NCBI RefSeq assembly: GCF_016908975.1
Contig: NZ_JAFBEX010000016.1
Span: 1-64,000, forward strand
Length of the DNA stretch: 64,000 nt
Direction: 5' to 3'
Origin: Neobacillus cucumis
GTDB lineage: Bacteria; Bacillota; Bacilli; Bacillales; Cytobacillaceae
The translations under genes were made by a program, and so were the position numbers. Below the pieces are notes generated by a model. That model did no database searches and had not been told where the DNA came from. It saw only the letters and a list, made by a program, of their open reading frames with translations. How positions within the stretch are numbered: the first letter of the stretch is position 1; every line of letters begins with the position of its first letter. This document shows, in pieces, positions 53,791 to 62,915 of this stretch.

Positions 53791-55719
53791 ATGGAGAAAA
53801 TAAACCGTAATGAACCTTGTCCTTGCGGGAGTGGAAAAAAGTATAAAAAGTGCTGCGGAGCAAACGATGCGATTTCAATTACCGATGTACTTATAAATGA
53901 AATGGAGGAAATGCAGAAACAGTTACTCCATTTTGCTTTCAATCACTTTGGTTATGAAATTAATGAGGATTTTGAAATACTAGAAGCGAATCTGGATATT
54001 GAAAATGACCCCGACCGGGAATTTTACGAAATGATCCATAGCATCTGGTTTTCCCTGTTTGAAGAATTGGATGATGGCGAAACGATTGTCGAACAATTTA
54101 TTAAAGCTGAATCTGGAAAAATTAAACGCCCAAAACTAAAATCTATTTTACACACATGGACAAACGCTCGAACGATTGCCGGAAGAGTTTTGGACGTGAA
54201 TGATAACACGCTGACAGTTGAAGATGGCTTTTCAGCCGAACAACTTGAGACGATTAATCTAGCTGAATCCATCCAACTCGAAGAAGGCTCGTTCTTTATT
54301 GGGATTCTCCTCCCATTTGAACATCGCTATGTCTTTTTTCCAGCACCATTAGAACTACCTGGTCTTAATCCTGATTTTGCTATCTCCTACATTGAGGATA
54401 GCAGTTTTGATGCAGATTATGACTCACCACAGGAATATTTGACAAATTTCTTTATAGATGTGATTAGTGAACTCCCAATGGTGGATGGTTTGGTGGAAGC
54501 AGATGAATTGGATTGGCCTGCTCCTATTTACAAAGAAGTGGCGGAGCTCTTGATAGAAAAACTGGAACCCATGTTGCCTCCTCCAGTCATCAATGCAGGC
54601 GTCATACTCTGGAATCAATTTTGCCAAAAGAAACAAAAACGAATCCAAAATCCGAATATTTACGTGGCAGCCCTACACTACCTATTATCCACAATAACTC
54701 CTTTGGAACAAGGTGTATCTCAGAAGGAACTGGCGAAGCTATATGGTGTGTCTGCTGGAAGTATTTCCTCTATATTCTCAGAAATAGACCATGTATTAGC
54801 AGAAGAAATAGCCGAGTTAATCGAAATGGTCTATGAGGATGATCTTCCATTTGATCCGCCTTCAGTCCAAACAGCACCCGTTATTGAGTTCCCTAGAAAT
54901 CATGGAGCGAATCTGGATGGGGCTGACTCAAATGTGATGACACTTACAAGTGCAGTCGATAAGCCAGGAAAGAAAAAAGCTGGACGGAAGGTTTCCCGCC
55001 GTGATGAAGAACGTGCACGCCAATTAATCTATGACGCCTTGCAAACAGATGGAAAGAAGCGATATAAATTGGCGGAGGAAGCCTTACAGCTCAATCCCAA
55101 CTGTGTCGATGCCTACGTGATTCTTGCTGAAAAAACAAAGAGCTTAGAGGAAGCTATTTTACTTTATGAAAAAGGGATTCAAGCAGGTGAACGAGAACTT
55201 GGTAAGGAATTTTTCAAGGAAAATACAGGCTATTTTTGGGGAATGCTTGAAACCAGACCCTTTATGAGAGCAAAACTGCATTATGCAGAAGCCATGTCTC
55301 TTTTGGGAAAAGTAGACGAAGCGGCTAAGCAATTTGAGGAGTTACTGGAATTAAATCCGATGGATAACCAGGGTGTCCATTACTCGTTGTTTGTTGCTTA
55401 TATGGATTTAGGCCATTTTGAAAAAGCTCATGTCCTCCTTGTTCAATATCAGGAAGAAACTGCTCAGCAATTATTCAACTATCTACTGCTGGAATTAAAT
55501 GAACATGGCTTTACAGCCAAGGCTGAAATGCTCTTAAAGGGTGCAAAAAAGATAAACAAGTTTGTAGTACCCTATTTAATTGGTAAAAAGAGACTGCCTG
55601 CCTATCCACCTGAATACTACGGATTCGGGGATGAAAATGAAGCGATTGTCTATGCCGATATGCATTTGCATTTATGGAAGAAGATTGAGGGGTTAAAAGA
55701 TTGGTTAAAGGGTAAATAA
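53791..55719 (+). CDS. SEC-C zinc-motif protein with C-terminal TPR-like repeats
   Basis: This 642-residue protein begins with a SEC-C motif ([16 protein letters not shown]) as found at the C-terminus of SecA. The middle (about 40-360) is acidic and unassigned, with a short helix-turn-helix-like segment ([20 protein letters not shown]). The last third (about 410-590) has TPR-like helical repeats ([21 protein letters not shown]). GAAGGAG precedes the ATG. In B. subtilis secA lies on this side of prfB; here this protein occupies the place. The function is unknown; a chaperone or translation-linked role is guesswork. Confidence 0.85.
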   Translation: MEKINRNEPCPCGSGKKYKKCCGANDAISITDVLINEMEEMQKQLLHFAFNHFGYEINEDFEILEANLDIENDPDREFYEMIHSIWFSLFEELDDGETIVEQFIKAESGKIKRPKLKSILHTWTNARTIAGRVLDVNDNTLTVEDGFSAEQLETINLAESIQLEEGSFFIGILLPFEHRYVFFPAPLELPGLNPDFAISYIEDSSFDADYDSPQEYLTNFFIDVISELPMVDGLVEADELDWPAPIYKEVAELLIEKLEPMLPPPVINAGVILWNQFCQKKQKRIQNPNIYVAALHYLLSTITPLEQGVSQKELAKLYGVSAGSISSIFSEIDHVLAEEIAELIEMVYEDDLPFDPPSVQTAPVIEFPRNHGANLDGADSNVMTLTSAVDKPGKKKAGRKVSRRDEERARQLIYDALQTDGKKRYKLAEEALQLNPNCVDAYVILAEKTKSLEEAILLYEKGIQAGERELGKEFFKENTGYFWGMLETRPFMRAKLHYAEAMSLLGKVDEAAKQFEELLELNPMDNQGVHYSLFVAYMDLGHFEKAHVLLVQYQEETAQQLFNYLLLELNEHGFTAKAEMLLKGAKKINKFVVPYLIGKKRLPAYPPEYYGFGDENEAIVYADMHLHLWKKIEGLKDWLKGK

Positions 55720-55724
55720 GTAGT

Positions 55725-55760
55725 ATAAAAAAAAGCCCTCCATCATTAGGTGGAGGGCTA
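55725..55760. terminator. Bidirectional terminator between SEC-C gene and multiheme cluster
   Basis: AGCCCTCC pairs with GGAGGGCT around CATCATTAGG-type loop sequence. On the minus strand it is followed by eight T, so it mainly ends the cytochrome transcript. Confidence 0.85.
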
Positions 55761-55796
55761 AACTTTATACAATTCGAGAAGTTTCCCCCTCGATTT

Positions 55797-57782
55797 TTAT
55801 GGTGTTGCTTTAATAATCGGAGCATGCACTGCTTCAGTAAAGGAACCACTATGACTATGACAATCCGAACAAACCTCAGTACTCCCCTTTGCATGTGCGG
55901 CTTTAACAGTATCATTCGTCGTTATAAGTGATTGACCAGATTCATCATAAATAGCTTTTCCAGTTACCCCGTAAAGGACTGTTTTGCCATTGTGACAAGT
56001 TAAACAATAATCACGTTTCTTTTGAACTGTCCAATCATCAATTTTAGTTAGAGAAAATGATTGCTGATTTTCATGTCCCAGTTTATTTTTCAATAATAAA
56101 ATGTTATTGGAAGCATGAGTATCATGGCATTCTGAGCATGGTAGCTGACCATTTAGTTTACTACCATCTAAGGCAGACATTATATGTTTGGAGTCTTGAT
56201 TTGTATAGTAAGTCAGTATATCCGTAGTTCCGTCTTTTAATTGTTTTTCATTATTATGACAAGTAAAACACAAGTTGTAATCATCCACATGCTTGGTAGT
56301 TCCATTTTTACTATCTTGAGTGTCAGTTATATTTCCAATCGCGGTAGTTTCTTGACGATAATGGAGGACATTATAACCACCACTTCCCTCCGCTAATGAC
56401 TTATAGGAATAGGTAAATCGACCGTGACAGGCTTCACATAATTGAACATTGCTGTCAATTTTACCCACTGCATTCCCTTCCCACGTATCTTCCGCCCTAT
56501 GATCATAGACATAATGATCATTTAATAAATTTGGGTTGTCTTCACTCCACGTTAGATGTGGATTGTGACATGCTGTGCAAGAACCTGACTTTGTATCGTG
56601 CTTGGTAATCTTTTGTGTCTCATGCTTTGATTTAATGCTAGAATCAAAATTAACCATTTTCGGTCCGGTTGTCCCATCATGGCAAGCCATACAGTAGCCC
56701 TGTGCTAAATCTTTATTTTCCAAACTAGTATTTCCACCTTCATGGGTATTGTGACAAATTGTACAGTTGTTTACATTATTGTTGTACGACCCATGCGGAA
56801 GCTGTTGTAAATTATTCATTTCCTGAACAGTATAACCGTTTACCGCGAAGTTTTTGGCGGCATTGCTCACTGTAGTAAATTGCTTGGTTATCGAATAAAA
56901 CGGGTTAGTCAAATCATCAACTAATGTTCTTGTACCATCATTATAATCAAGACTAATTAAACTTGGGTTAAACCTTAAGTAATAGGTTTCACCAGGATTT
57001 AGTGCATCTTGATTAATGAGTGTTATTTTATTAGAAAGCGGTGTATAGTCAATATCAAATGGAATCTCTTTTCCATCCTTATCGTTTATGATAAAGGGAT
57101 TGTGATTGTTATCAATTGAATTAGTTAATGTGTCACTTAGTTCAATTATGATGGTTTGGTTAAGCGATACTCTAGTTATATTATCACTTTCTAAGATATT
57201 AACATTTGCCGTAACATCCTCTTCTTTATATGGGTCTGGGCTTTCGTAATCCTTTTGCCTATATTTAAACACATTCATAGTAATAGATTTAATATAAGGA
57301 CGTTGTACAAAAATTTCCGTAGTATTATTAGCTGCATCGATTGCTTCTATTTTATAATGGTTAAGTTTTGCAGTGACGACTGTTTTAAAGGACCATTCCC
57401 CATTATCAGGAACCAATGATACTTTTTGACCATCAGGATAGATTAAATTCATCGTTAATGTGTCAGTAGTTGGCTGATTGTCTGAAATTGTCCCAGAAAC
57501 AGTAATTCCATCACTTTGCAGGGTTATATTTTTTACAATTATTGAAGGCTTAACGGTATCCGCTTCCTCCGTAGTTGCTTTAATAAGTTCAGATCCATTA
57601 GTAGGCGTAGGTGTTTCTTCAACAATAACAGTAGTAGAAGTTACTGTTTCTTCAACCGTGGAAGGGTTTGCAGTTGGTAACTGTTCTTCTGCATATGTAA
57701 CTGTAGGAATAATGGTGGTTAGGCAAAAAAATAGAAGTACAATTAAAATAGTATAATTCTTACTATATTTAGAAGGGGGCAC
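55797..57782 (-). CDS. Secreted eight-heme c-type cytochrome with Ig-like N-terminal domains
   Basis: This 661-residue protein has a signal peptide (ILIVLLFFCLTTIIPTVTYA), an Ig-like domain (about 75-165), a SbsA-type Ig-like domain (about 185-310; GETYYLRFNPSLISLDY), and a C-terminal heme region with eight CXXCH sites: CTICH, CMACH, CTACH, CEACH, CFTCH, CSECH, CLTCH, CSDCH. It fits the doubled-CXXCH cytochrome type. Extra His residues (such as CHNTH) may serve as distal ligands. It starts with GTG behind AGGAATGA. It is last of the cluster and has its own promoter region. It probably sits outside the membrane as an electron carrier. Confidence 0.87.
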   Translation of the reverse strand: MPPSKYSKNYTILIVLLFFCLTTIIPTVTYAEEQLPTANPSTVEETVTSTTVIVEETPTPTNGSELIKATTEEADTVKPSIIVKNITLQSDGITVSGTISDNQPTTDTLTMNLIYPDGQKVSLVPDNGEWSFKTVVTAKLNHYKIEAIDAANNTTEIFVQRPYIKSITMNVFKYRQKDYESPDPYKEEDVTANVNILESDNITRVSLNQTIIIELSDTLTNSIDNNHNPFIINDKDGKEIPFDIDYTPLSNKITLINQDALNPGETYYLRFNPSLISLDYNDGTRTLVDDLTNPFYSITKQFTTVSNAAKNFAVNGYTVQEMNNLQQLPHGSYNNNVNNCTICHNTHEGGNTSLENKDLAQGYCMACHDGTTGPKMVNFDSSIKSKHETQKITKHDTKSGSCTACHNPHLTWSEDNPNLLNDHYVYDHRAEDTWEGNAVGKIDSNVQLCEACHGRFTYSYKSLAEGSGGYNVLHYRQETTAIGNITDTQDSKNGTTKHVDDYNLCFTCHNNEKQLKDGTTDILTYYTNQDSKHIMSALDGSKLNGQLPCSECHDTHASNNILLLKNKLGHENQQSFSLTKIDDWTVQKKRDYCLTCHNGKTVLYGVTGKAIYDESGQSLITTNDTVKAAHAKGSTEVCSDCHSHSGSFTEAVHAPIIKATP

Positions 57783-57896
57783 GATTGGTCATTCCTTTTT
57801 GCTTTGACATAAAAGCTATAATTGGATTCTTATTGTAGAAAATACATTAATAAGGTAATTATTTTCTCAATGTTTTTTCTTTTAACCTACATTATT

Positions 57897-57985
57897 ATTA
57901 TACTTTTATTAGAAAACTAATTGGGTAACAGAACTGTGAAGATAAATTGACAACATTGTGAACCTAATTATTGACAATATTGTGA
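57897..57985 (-). promoter_or_regulatory. Promoter with two palindromic sites upstream of the eight-heme gene
   Basis: TGACAACATTGTGA (57948-57961) and TGACAATATTGTGA (57972-57985) are near-palindromes in direct repeat with a 24-bp period. On the minus strand a TATAAT (-10) lies at 57902-57897, with a poor -35 (CCCAAT). This arrangement suggests an activator. The TGTGA core recalls CRP/FNR or Rex sites, but fits none exactly. Confidence 0.5.
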
Positions 57986-58002
57986 CCATATTGTTAAATA
58001 AA

Positions 58003-58033
58003 TAATAACAGCCCACCGAAGTGAGCTGTTATT
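58003..58033 (-). terminator. Terminator after the six-heme cytochrome gene
   Basis: AAATAACAGC pairs with GCTGTTATTT, with a T-rich minus-strand continuation. A second hairpin (GCTACCAAATAG against CTATTTGATAGC) lies at 58058-58087, just after the stop of the restored frame. Confidence 0.7.
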
Positions 58034-58091
58034 TAAAACTTAAATATTCCATTCAGGGGCTATCAAATAGTGGGGCTATTTGGTAGCTTTT

Positions 58092-59893
58092 TTAATATCC
58101 AGCATTTGGTGTATTAGGTGTTTGAGTATTATCAATACCGTTACGATCTGTATCTATACCAGGAGCAGTATTGTATTGATAAGTGTCTGTATTTCTTGTA
58201 CCACCAGAGTGGGAAGAAGTATGACATCCCCAACATACAGCCATGTTAGTGTAACGTTTTAATGCAGAAGATGGTTCTTATCTAATAAATAATCTTTAAC
58301 CATAGCTGTACGAGCATCACCAGTTACTCCTGGGAAATAGTTAGTGGTATCAGCTAATATATTTTGATAAGTTAATCCACGAGCATCACGCATAATTGTT
58401 ACATCTGTACCGTGTGCAAAGTGACAGCGTACACAAGTGTAGCTATCAGAAGTTGTAGTGTGGCGGTATGCATGGTCAAATGTACCAGTTTCTTTACCGG
58501 ATGAAGCTAGGTAGTCTGTGTGGCAAGATGCACACCAAGTAGACATTGCTACACCTTTACCTCCAGCAGATGAGCCCCATAATGTAGCAACATTTGTTGT
58601 AGTTACATTATTTGCATCTGGAGTAGAAACGTCAAGCTTAACGACATAAGAACGAGCCATGTTACCGAAAGTAACTCCATTAACAGCAGTTGTTAAAGCT
58701 GTAGCACCAGGGTAAGTAGTGTTGTCTGCTCTTACACCAAGGAAGCCCTTACCTAGTTTTTCACCAGCTTTTAGGCTGTCAGTGTGAACTTTATCAATAT
58801 ATTTTCCTGCGTAAGTCGGATCTGCATAGTTGTCAGCATATTTAGTACCATCATAGAAAGCAGTCCAGTAATGTTTTGTATGAGTTGAGTCGAAATCATA
58901 CTCATGTAACCATGGATCAGTATCGATTACATATTGTGTTCCATTCCATTTCATCAACTGAAGGACAACGTCACCAGTTTGTAATCCTTTTGCAGCGTAA
59001 TCAGCATTTGTAGGAGCACCAGTATCCCCAATGTTGAAACGATAAACCACATAGTTAACAGTTGATTTTACGCCAAGTGCGTCTGTGATTTCGATATCAG
59101 CAGCAGCATATTTAACTTTCATGTCAGGCAGAGTTGTTTTGTCAAGAACTGGAGTGCCCTCTAATTTCTTACCGCCATCTTTAATAAGCGTGTTACCCAT
59201 TCCGTTTGGATCTTCGTTTAATAAACGGTCAGAGTATGAACCATGTGGTGCATGACAGTTTGCACAAGTGAACTCTTCTGTCCATTCTCCACCTCTTGTT
59301 GAAGTTTCCTCACTTACAGCAGCATTGTTTCCACCAGGAGCTGCGCTTAATTTTACAGTTCCGTTAGCTAAGTGAGCAGACATGTTACCATCATGAGTTC
59401 CACCGAATGTACCAGCAGAGTTAGAGCCAGTACCCATAACGTTATAGAAGCCTAATGTACCATCATGACATGCAGTACATGTTGCATATTCACCGTCTTT
59501 GAACAATAAGCTTGCACCTGCGGCTGTGTGTGTTTGGTGACAGCTGGCACAAGAGTTAGTGTTGTTCATATAGGAACCGTGTGTACGTTGTGTTCCGTGT
59601 GAACCGTCTGTTCCTTTAACCATGTCATCGGATTTGATAACATTTCCAAAGTTAGCATCTTGACCCCCAACACCAGAACCAGTTTTGTTGGCGTTGCTTT
59701 TATCAACAGTGTTGTAGCTGTTATCACGATCAGTATCAGTTGCAACCTTACCATCTACTACGCCTGTACCGCTCTTATCGCCTACTCCAGGATTGTAACT
59801 TGGAGTATTACCGGCAGCAGAAGCCACAATGCTAAACATTGCTACTAACATCAATGTTAGCAGGAATGAAAAGCCTAATTTGATCTTACTCAT
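58092..59893 (-). CDS. Secreted multiheme c-type cytochrome with an apparent 3' frameshift
   Basis: The protein has a signal peptide (FSFLLTLMLVAMFSIVASA), a Gly/Asp/Asn-rich linker, and CXXCH sites at about residues 115 (CASCH), 139 (CTACH), 210 (CANCH), 460 (CASCH) and 490 (CVRCH). The first frame stops at 58259 after DKNHLLH. Adding one base near 58278 restores DKEPSSALKRYTNMAVCWGC with a sixth heme site (CWGCH) and a tail to 58092. So about 60 residues may be lost, or this is a sequencing error in an A run. GGGAGG precedes the ATG. It follows the NHL gene by 106 bp. Confidence 0.82.
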
Positions 59894-59999
59894 TCCAAAA
59901 AACCTCCCATTATCTCTCTCTTTTTCTCTCTTTAACTTCTTGCTATGAAAATACTATTCACCCTAATTTTAGGCACCACCTCCTTTAAGTAGGGATAGT

Positions 60000-60965
60000 T
60001 TAATAGTATAATGCCACCCGTTGATTTAACGTATCGGTAATATACACCCGGTCATTATCATCCACGTATAATCCATTTGGAAGGTAGAACTGTTCATTTT
60101 GATCACCCATAGATCCGAATGTAAACAATTGTTCACCTTTTTCATTAAATCCATAAATGGTATGTGATAAATTATTTACAACATAGAGAACGCCTCGTGA
60201 ATCAACACCAATCCCACGTGGATTAACAAATACGGAAGAACCTTTTCCATCTTTAGAACCATTGATGGTTCGAAGATATTTCCCTTTTTTATCATAAGCT
60301 AAAACGCGCTGATTACCTGAGTCACAGAGAAATAGCTCGCCCGTTTTCTTATCCATTGCAACCGCATTTGGTGCTTTAAATTTGTCATACTTATTCGCAC
60401 CAGTGCTAATTTCTTCTAGCTTTTTACCAGATAAATTGAACACAAATACCTTGTTTTGTTGTACATCCGTTACATATAATTTTTCATCAAAGATTCGAAT
60501 GCCTGCAGGAGATTTTAATAGTTTATCTTTATCATCAAAGTATTTGATGAATTTCCCTTTTGAATCAAAAATAGAGATTTTACCGTTATATAAATCTGCT
60601 ACAAACACATCACCTTTATTATCCCCGGCAATTCCATATGGGAATTTGAATTCACCTTTACCTTCGCCTTCTTTACCAAACTTAAAGACCAGTGTTCCTG
60701 AACTATCAAAAACTTGAACTCTCTTATTATTGGTATCAGATACGTAAATGAATTCTCCAATTTTTGCTACATCCATTGGCTTGTCTAACGCATTATCAAA
60801 ATCGCCGTAAAAAAGCTGGCTGAAAGTTGGAGGTGAATTAGGGTCAATTACAGTAGATGCTTTCCTTACAGTAGATTCCATATTCAAAAAATAGATGGCA
60901 GTAAACGCAGCAATTACTAGGATTACAATCCCGCTCATCCACATGTATACGGTTTTTTTCTTCAT
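60000..60965 (-). CDS. Membrane-anchored NHL-repeat beta-propeller protein
   Basis: This 321-residue protein has an N-terminal membrane anchor (VYMWMSGIVILVIAAFTAIYF) and about six NHL repeats (KIGEFIYVSDTNNKRVQVFD; DSGNQRVLAYDKKGKYLR; VYITDTLNQRVALYY) that would form a propeller outside the membrane. NHL propellers are common beside multiheme cytochromes in metal-reducing bacteria, where they may scaffold the complex. No heme motif is present. GGGGTGAT precedes the ATG; the gap to the TPR gene is 20 bp. Confidence 0.9.
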   Translation of the reverse strand: MKKKTVYMWMSGIVILVIAAFTAIYFLNMESTVRKASTVIDPNSPPTFSQLFYGDFDNALDKPMDVAKIGEFIYVSDTNNKRVQVFDSSGTLVFKFGKEGEGKGEFKFPYGIAGDNKGDVFVADLYNGKISIFDSKGKFIKYFDDKDKLLKSPAGIRIFDEKLYVTDVQQNKVFVFNLSGKKLEEISTGANKYDKFKAPNAVAMDKKTGELFLCDSGNQRVLAYDKKGKYLRTINGSKDGKGSSVFVNPRGIGVDSRGVLYVVNNLSHTIYGFNEKGEQLFTFGSMGDQNEQFYLPNGLYVDDNDRVYITDTLNQRVALYY

Positions 60966-60985
60966 TGGTTATCACCCCTTGTTAG

Positions 60986-61693
60986 CTAATTTTTACCGAT
61001 TCTTTTGAGCCCTTCTAAGGCTGGTTTGTACAGAGGATCGTAATTTAGTGTGTCTTTGTAAATTTCTTCAGCATTCTTTTTATCACCTTGGTCTTCAGCA
61101 ACACGACCAATTTCATAGAGAATATCAGTATTTGCCGGCATTAACTTGTTAGCTTCATTAAGTGCTTCAATTGCATCGCTATACATTTTTAATTTACGAT
61201 ATGACATTCCTTTTAATAGAAAACCTTTATAGTCTTTAGGGGAAATCTCCGTTGCCTTTTGAGCCATTTTTACTGAGTCATTTAGCCGATTTTCCTTGTT
61301 ATAGACGAGTCCAAGGTTGAAGTAGGCATCAAAATAATTTTTATCTAAATCTATGGCTATCTTATATTGATTAATTGCCTCATCATTATCACCATTTAAA
61401 AAATAGGCATATCCAAGTGTTACATATGATTTGGGATCATTAGGCTTCTTATCAACCGTATCTTTTGCGCTTTCTAACTGTTGCTTTAATTGATCTTGAT
61501 CGTAGCTGGACCATAAGTACTTACTACTAACGTAGTACCCAGCTCCAACTGAAACCACTAAAGTCAACGTTAAGAGAAGGAGCGTTTGCCACCATTTAAA
61601 TTTTTCATTTTTTTGTTTTTTGTTCTTTTTATTGGGTTCTTGTTTAGCCTGTATCTCTTGCGCTTGACTGACTGGTTGTTCTTGAACTTCCAT
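60986..61693 (-). CDS. Membrane-anchored TPR protein
   Basis: From ATG 61693 (MEVQEQPVSQ) it has 235 residues: a short basic cytoplasmic part, one membrane segment (WWQTLLLLTLTLVVSVGAGYYV), then four or more TPR units (SYVTLGYAYFLNGDNDEAIN; FDAYFNLGLVYNKENRLND). TAGGAGGG precedes this ATG; the frame extends seven codons further. TPR proteins of this kind assist assembly of cytochromes. It lies between the 12-heme cytochrome and the NHL gene. Confidence 0.9.
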   Translation of the reverse strand: MEVQEQPVSQAQEIQAKQEPNKKNKKQKNEKFKWWQTLLLLTLTLVVSVGAGYYVSSKYLWSSYDQDQLKQQLESAKDTVDKKPNDPKSYVTLGYAYFLNGDNDEAINQYKIAIDLDKNYFDAYFNLGLVYNKENRLNDSVKMAQKATEISPKDYKGFLLKGMSYRKLKMYSDAIEALNEANKLMPANTDILYEIGRVAEDQGDKKNAEEIYKDTLNYDPLYKPALEGLKRIGKN

Positions 61694-61723
61694 ACTAACC
61701 CTCCTAACTAGCAATCTTCCTGT

Positions 61724-62890
61724 CTATTGTTTATGGCAGGCAGTGCATTTATTTTTTACGTGACAGGTATAACAGTACTCGGTAACACTTTGCTTTTCTG
61801 CTAATGGGACAGGGTGTCTTTGTTTATCAAATCCCTTGTGTAGAGCAGGATGGCACGAAGAGCAAGCAACCATTGTCGTACTAATACCACCTGCTTGTTG
61901 ATAGTTATGACATGCTAAGCACTCCTGTTTATCTTTTGATGCCTGATTACCATGATCCTTCATCCAAGTACTCGTGTGACTAGCAGGACGTACACTGTGA
62001 CAATCTTTACAAAAAGTATTTTCCTTTGCATAATCGTATTGATTCTTTTTCTTTTGAGCTATACCGTTATCCTTATTTAGATACTTTGTTACAGTTGATA
62101 CATCATCATAACCCACTAGTGGGACAGTAGACATATCCTTATGACACTGATTACACTTTTGTAAGTTTGATGCTGCTCGTTGACCATGAGTCTTAGTTGC
62201 GAAATCAGCTTGTTTATGGCTTTTTGGAACCATTCCAGTTTTATGACAATCACTACATTCGGTTGTAACTTTTCGTGCCTTATGACATTCTATACAAGTG
62301 TCCATATCCGGTCGGATGAATTTAATATCTGACATCGCCTCAGTACCAACTTCAGCATCCCATTTATCAAGGTCTGTGGAATATGTCATTTTTCGATCAG
62401 CAACTTTACCGTGGGCAACTCCACTATGACATTGGACACATTCGACACCTTTATTTTCGTGTTTGTCATGGGGAATAATCAAATCCCCAGAAGGTGTTAC
62501 TTCTCTATTAAAAACGTCATGACATGATTCACATGCACTATTCGGTATTTCATTAGGCATTCTTATCGGTGCTGCAGAGGTCCCCGTTGATTGCTTTTTC
62601 AATTGGGCCACTAATTCTTGTGCCTTATCTTTCGCTAAATCTTTATACACTGTGTCGGTATGACAACTTGTACATTCAACCTCACTATGAGTGGAGGCTT
62701 TCCATGTATAATACTCTGGTTTCATCTCATGACACGATGAGCAAAAAGATGAACTAGAAGATTCTTTTAGCCCTAATCCTCCAATTGCAAAGAAGAGGGC
62801 TAAAACCAACACAGTTAAGGTCGCGATTTTTATTAATTTATAATGCAATTGGGGAGGGGTCGGCTGTTCTTGCTTGTGCTCCTCTTCCAT
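61724..62890 (-). CDS. Membrane-anchored twelve-heme c-type cytochrome (NapC/NirT-like start)
   Basis: This 388-residue protein has one N-terminal membrane helix (LIKIATLTVLVLALFFAIGG) followed by CSSCHEMKPEYYTWKASTHS, the NapC/NirT-type first heme site with its Met. Twelve CXXCH motifs follow in all: CSSCH, CTSCH, CESCH, CVQCH, CIECH, CSDCH, CNQCH, CKDCH, CLACH, CSSCH, CYTCH, CTACH. NapC-type proteins take electrons from menaquinol, so this is a likely entry point of the conduit. AGGAGGG precedes the ATG. It is 25 bases after the gene upstream. Confidence 0.92.
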   Translation of the reverse strand: MEEEHKQEQPTPPQLHYKLIKIATLTVLVLALFFAIGGLGLKESSSSSFCSSCHEMKPEYYTWKASTHSEVECTSCHTDTVYKDLAKDKAQELVAQLKKQSTGTSAAPIRMPNEIPNSACESCHDVFNREVTPSGDLIIPHDKHENKGVECVQCHSGVAHGKVADRKMTYSTDLDKWDAEVGTEAMSDIKFIRPDMDTCIECHKARKVTTECSDCHKTGMVPKSHKQADFATKTHGQRAASNLQKCNQCHKDMSTVPLVGYDDVSTVTKYLNKDNGIAQKKKNQYDYAKENTFCKDCHSVRPASHTSTWMKDHGNQASKDKQECLACHNYQQAGGISTTMVACSSCHPALHKGFDKQRHPVPLAEKQSVTEYCYTCHVKNKCTACHKQ

Positions 62891-62915
62891 AATAGCGACC
62901 CTCCTTTATGTTTAA

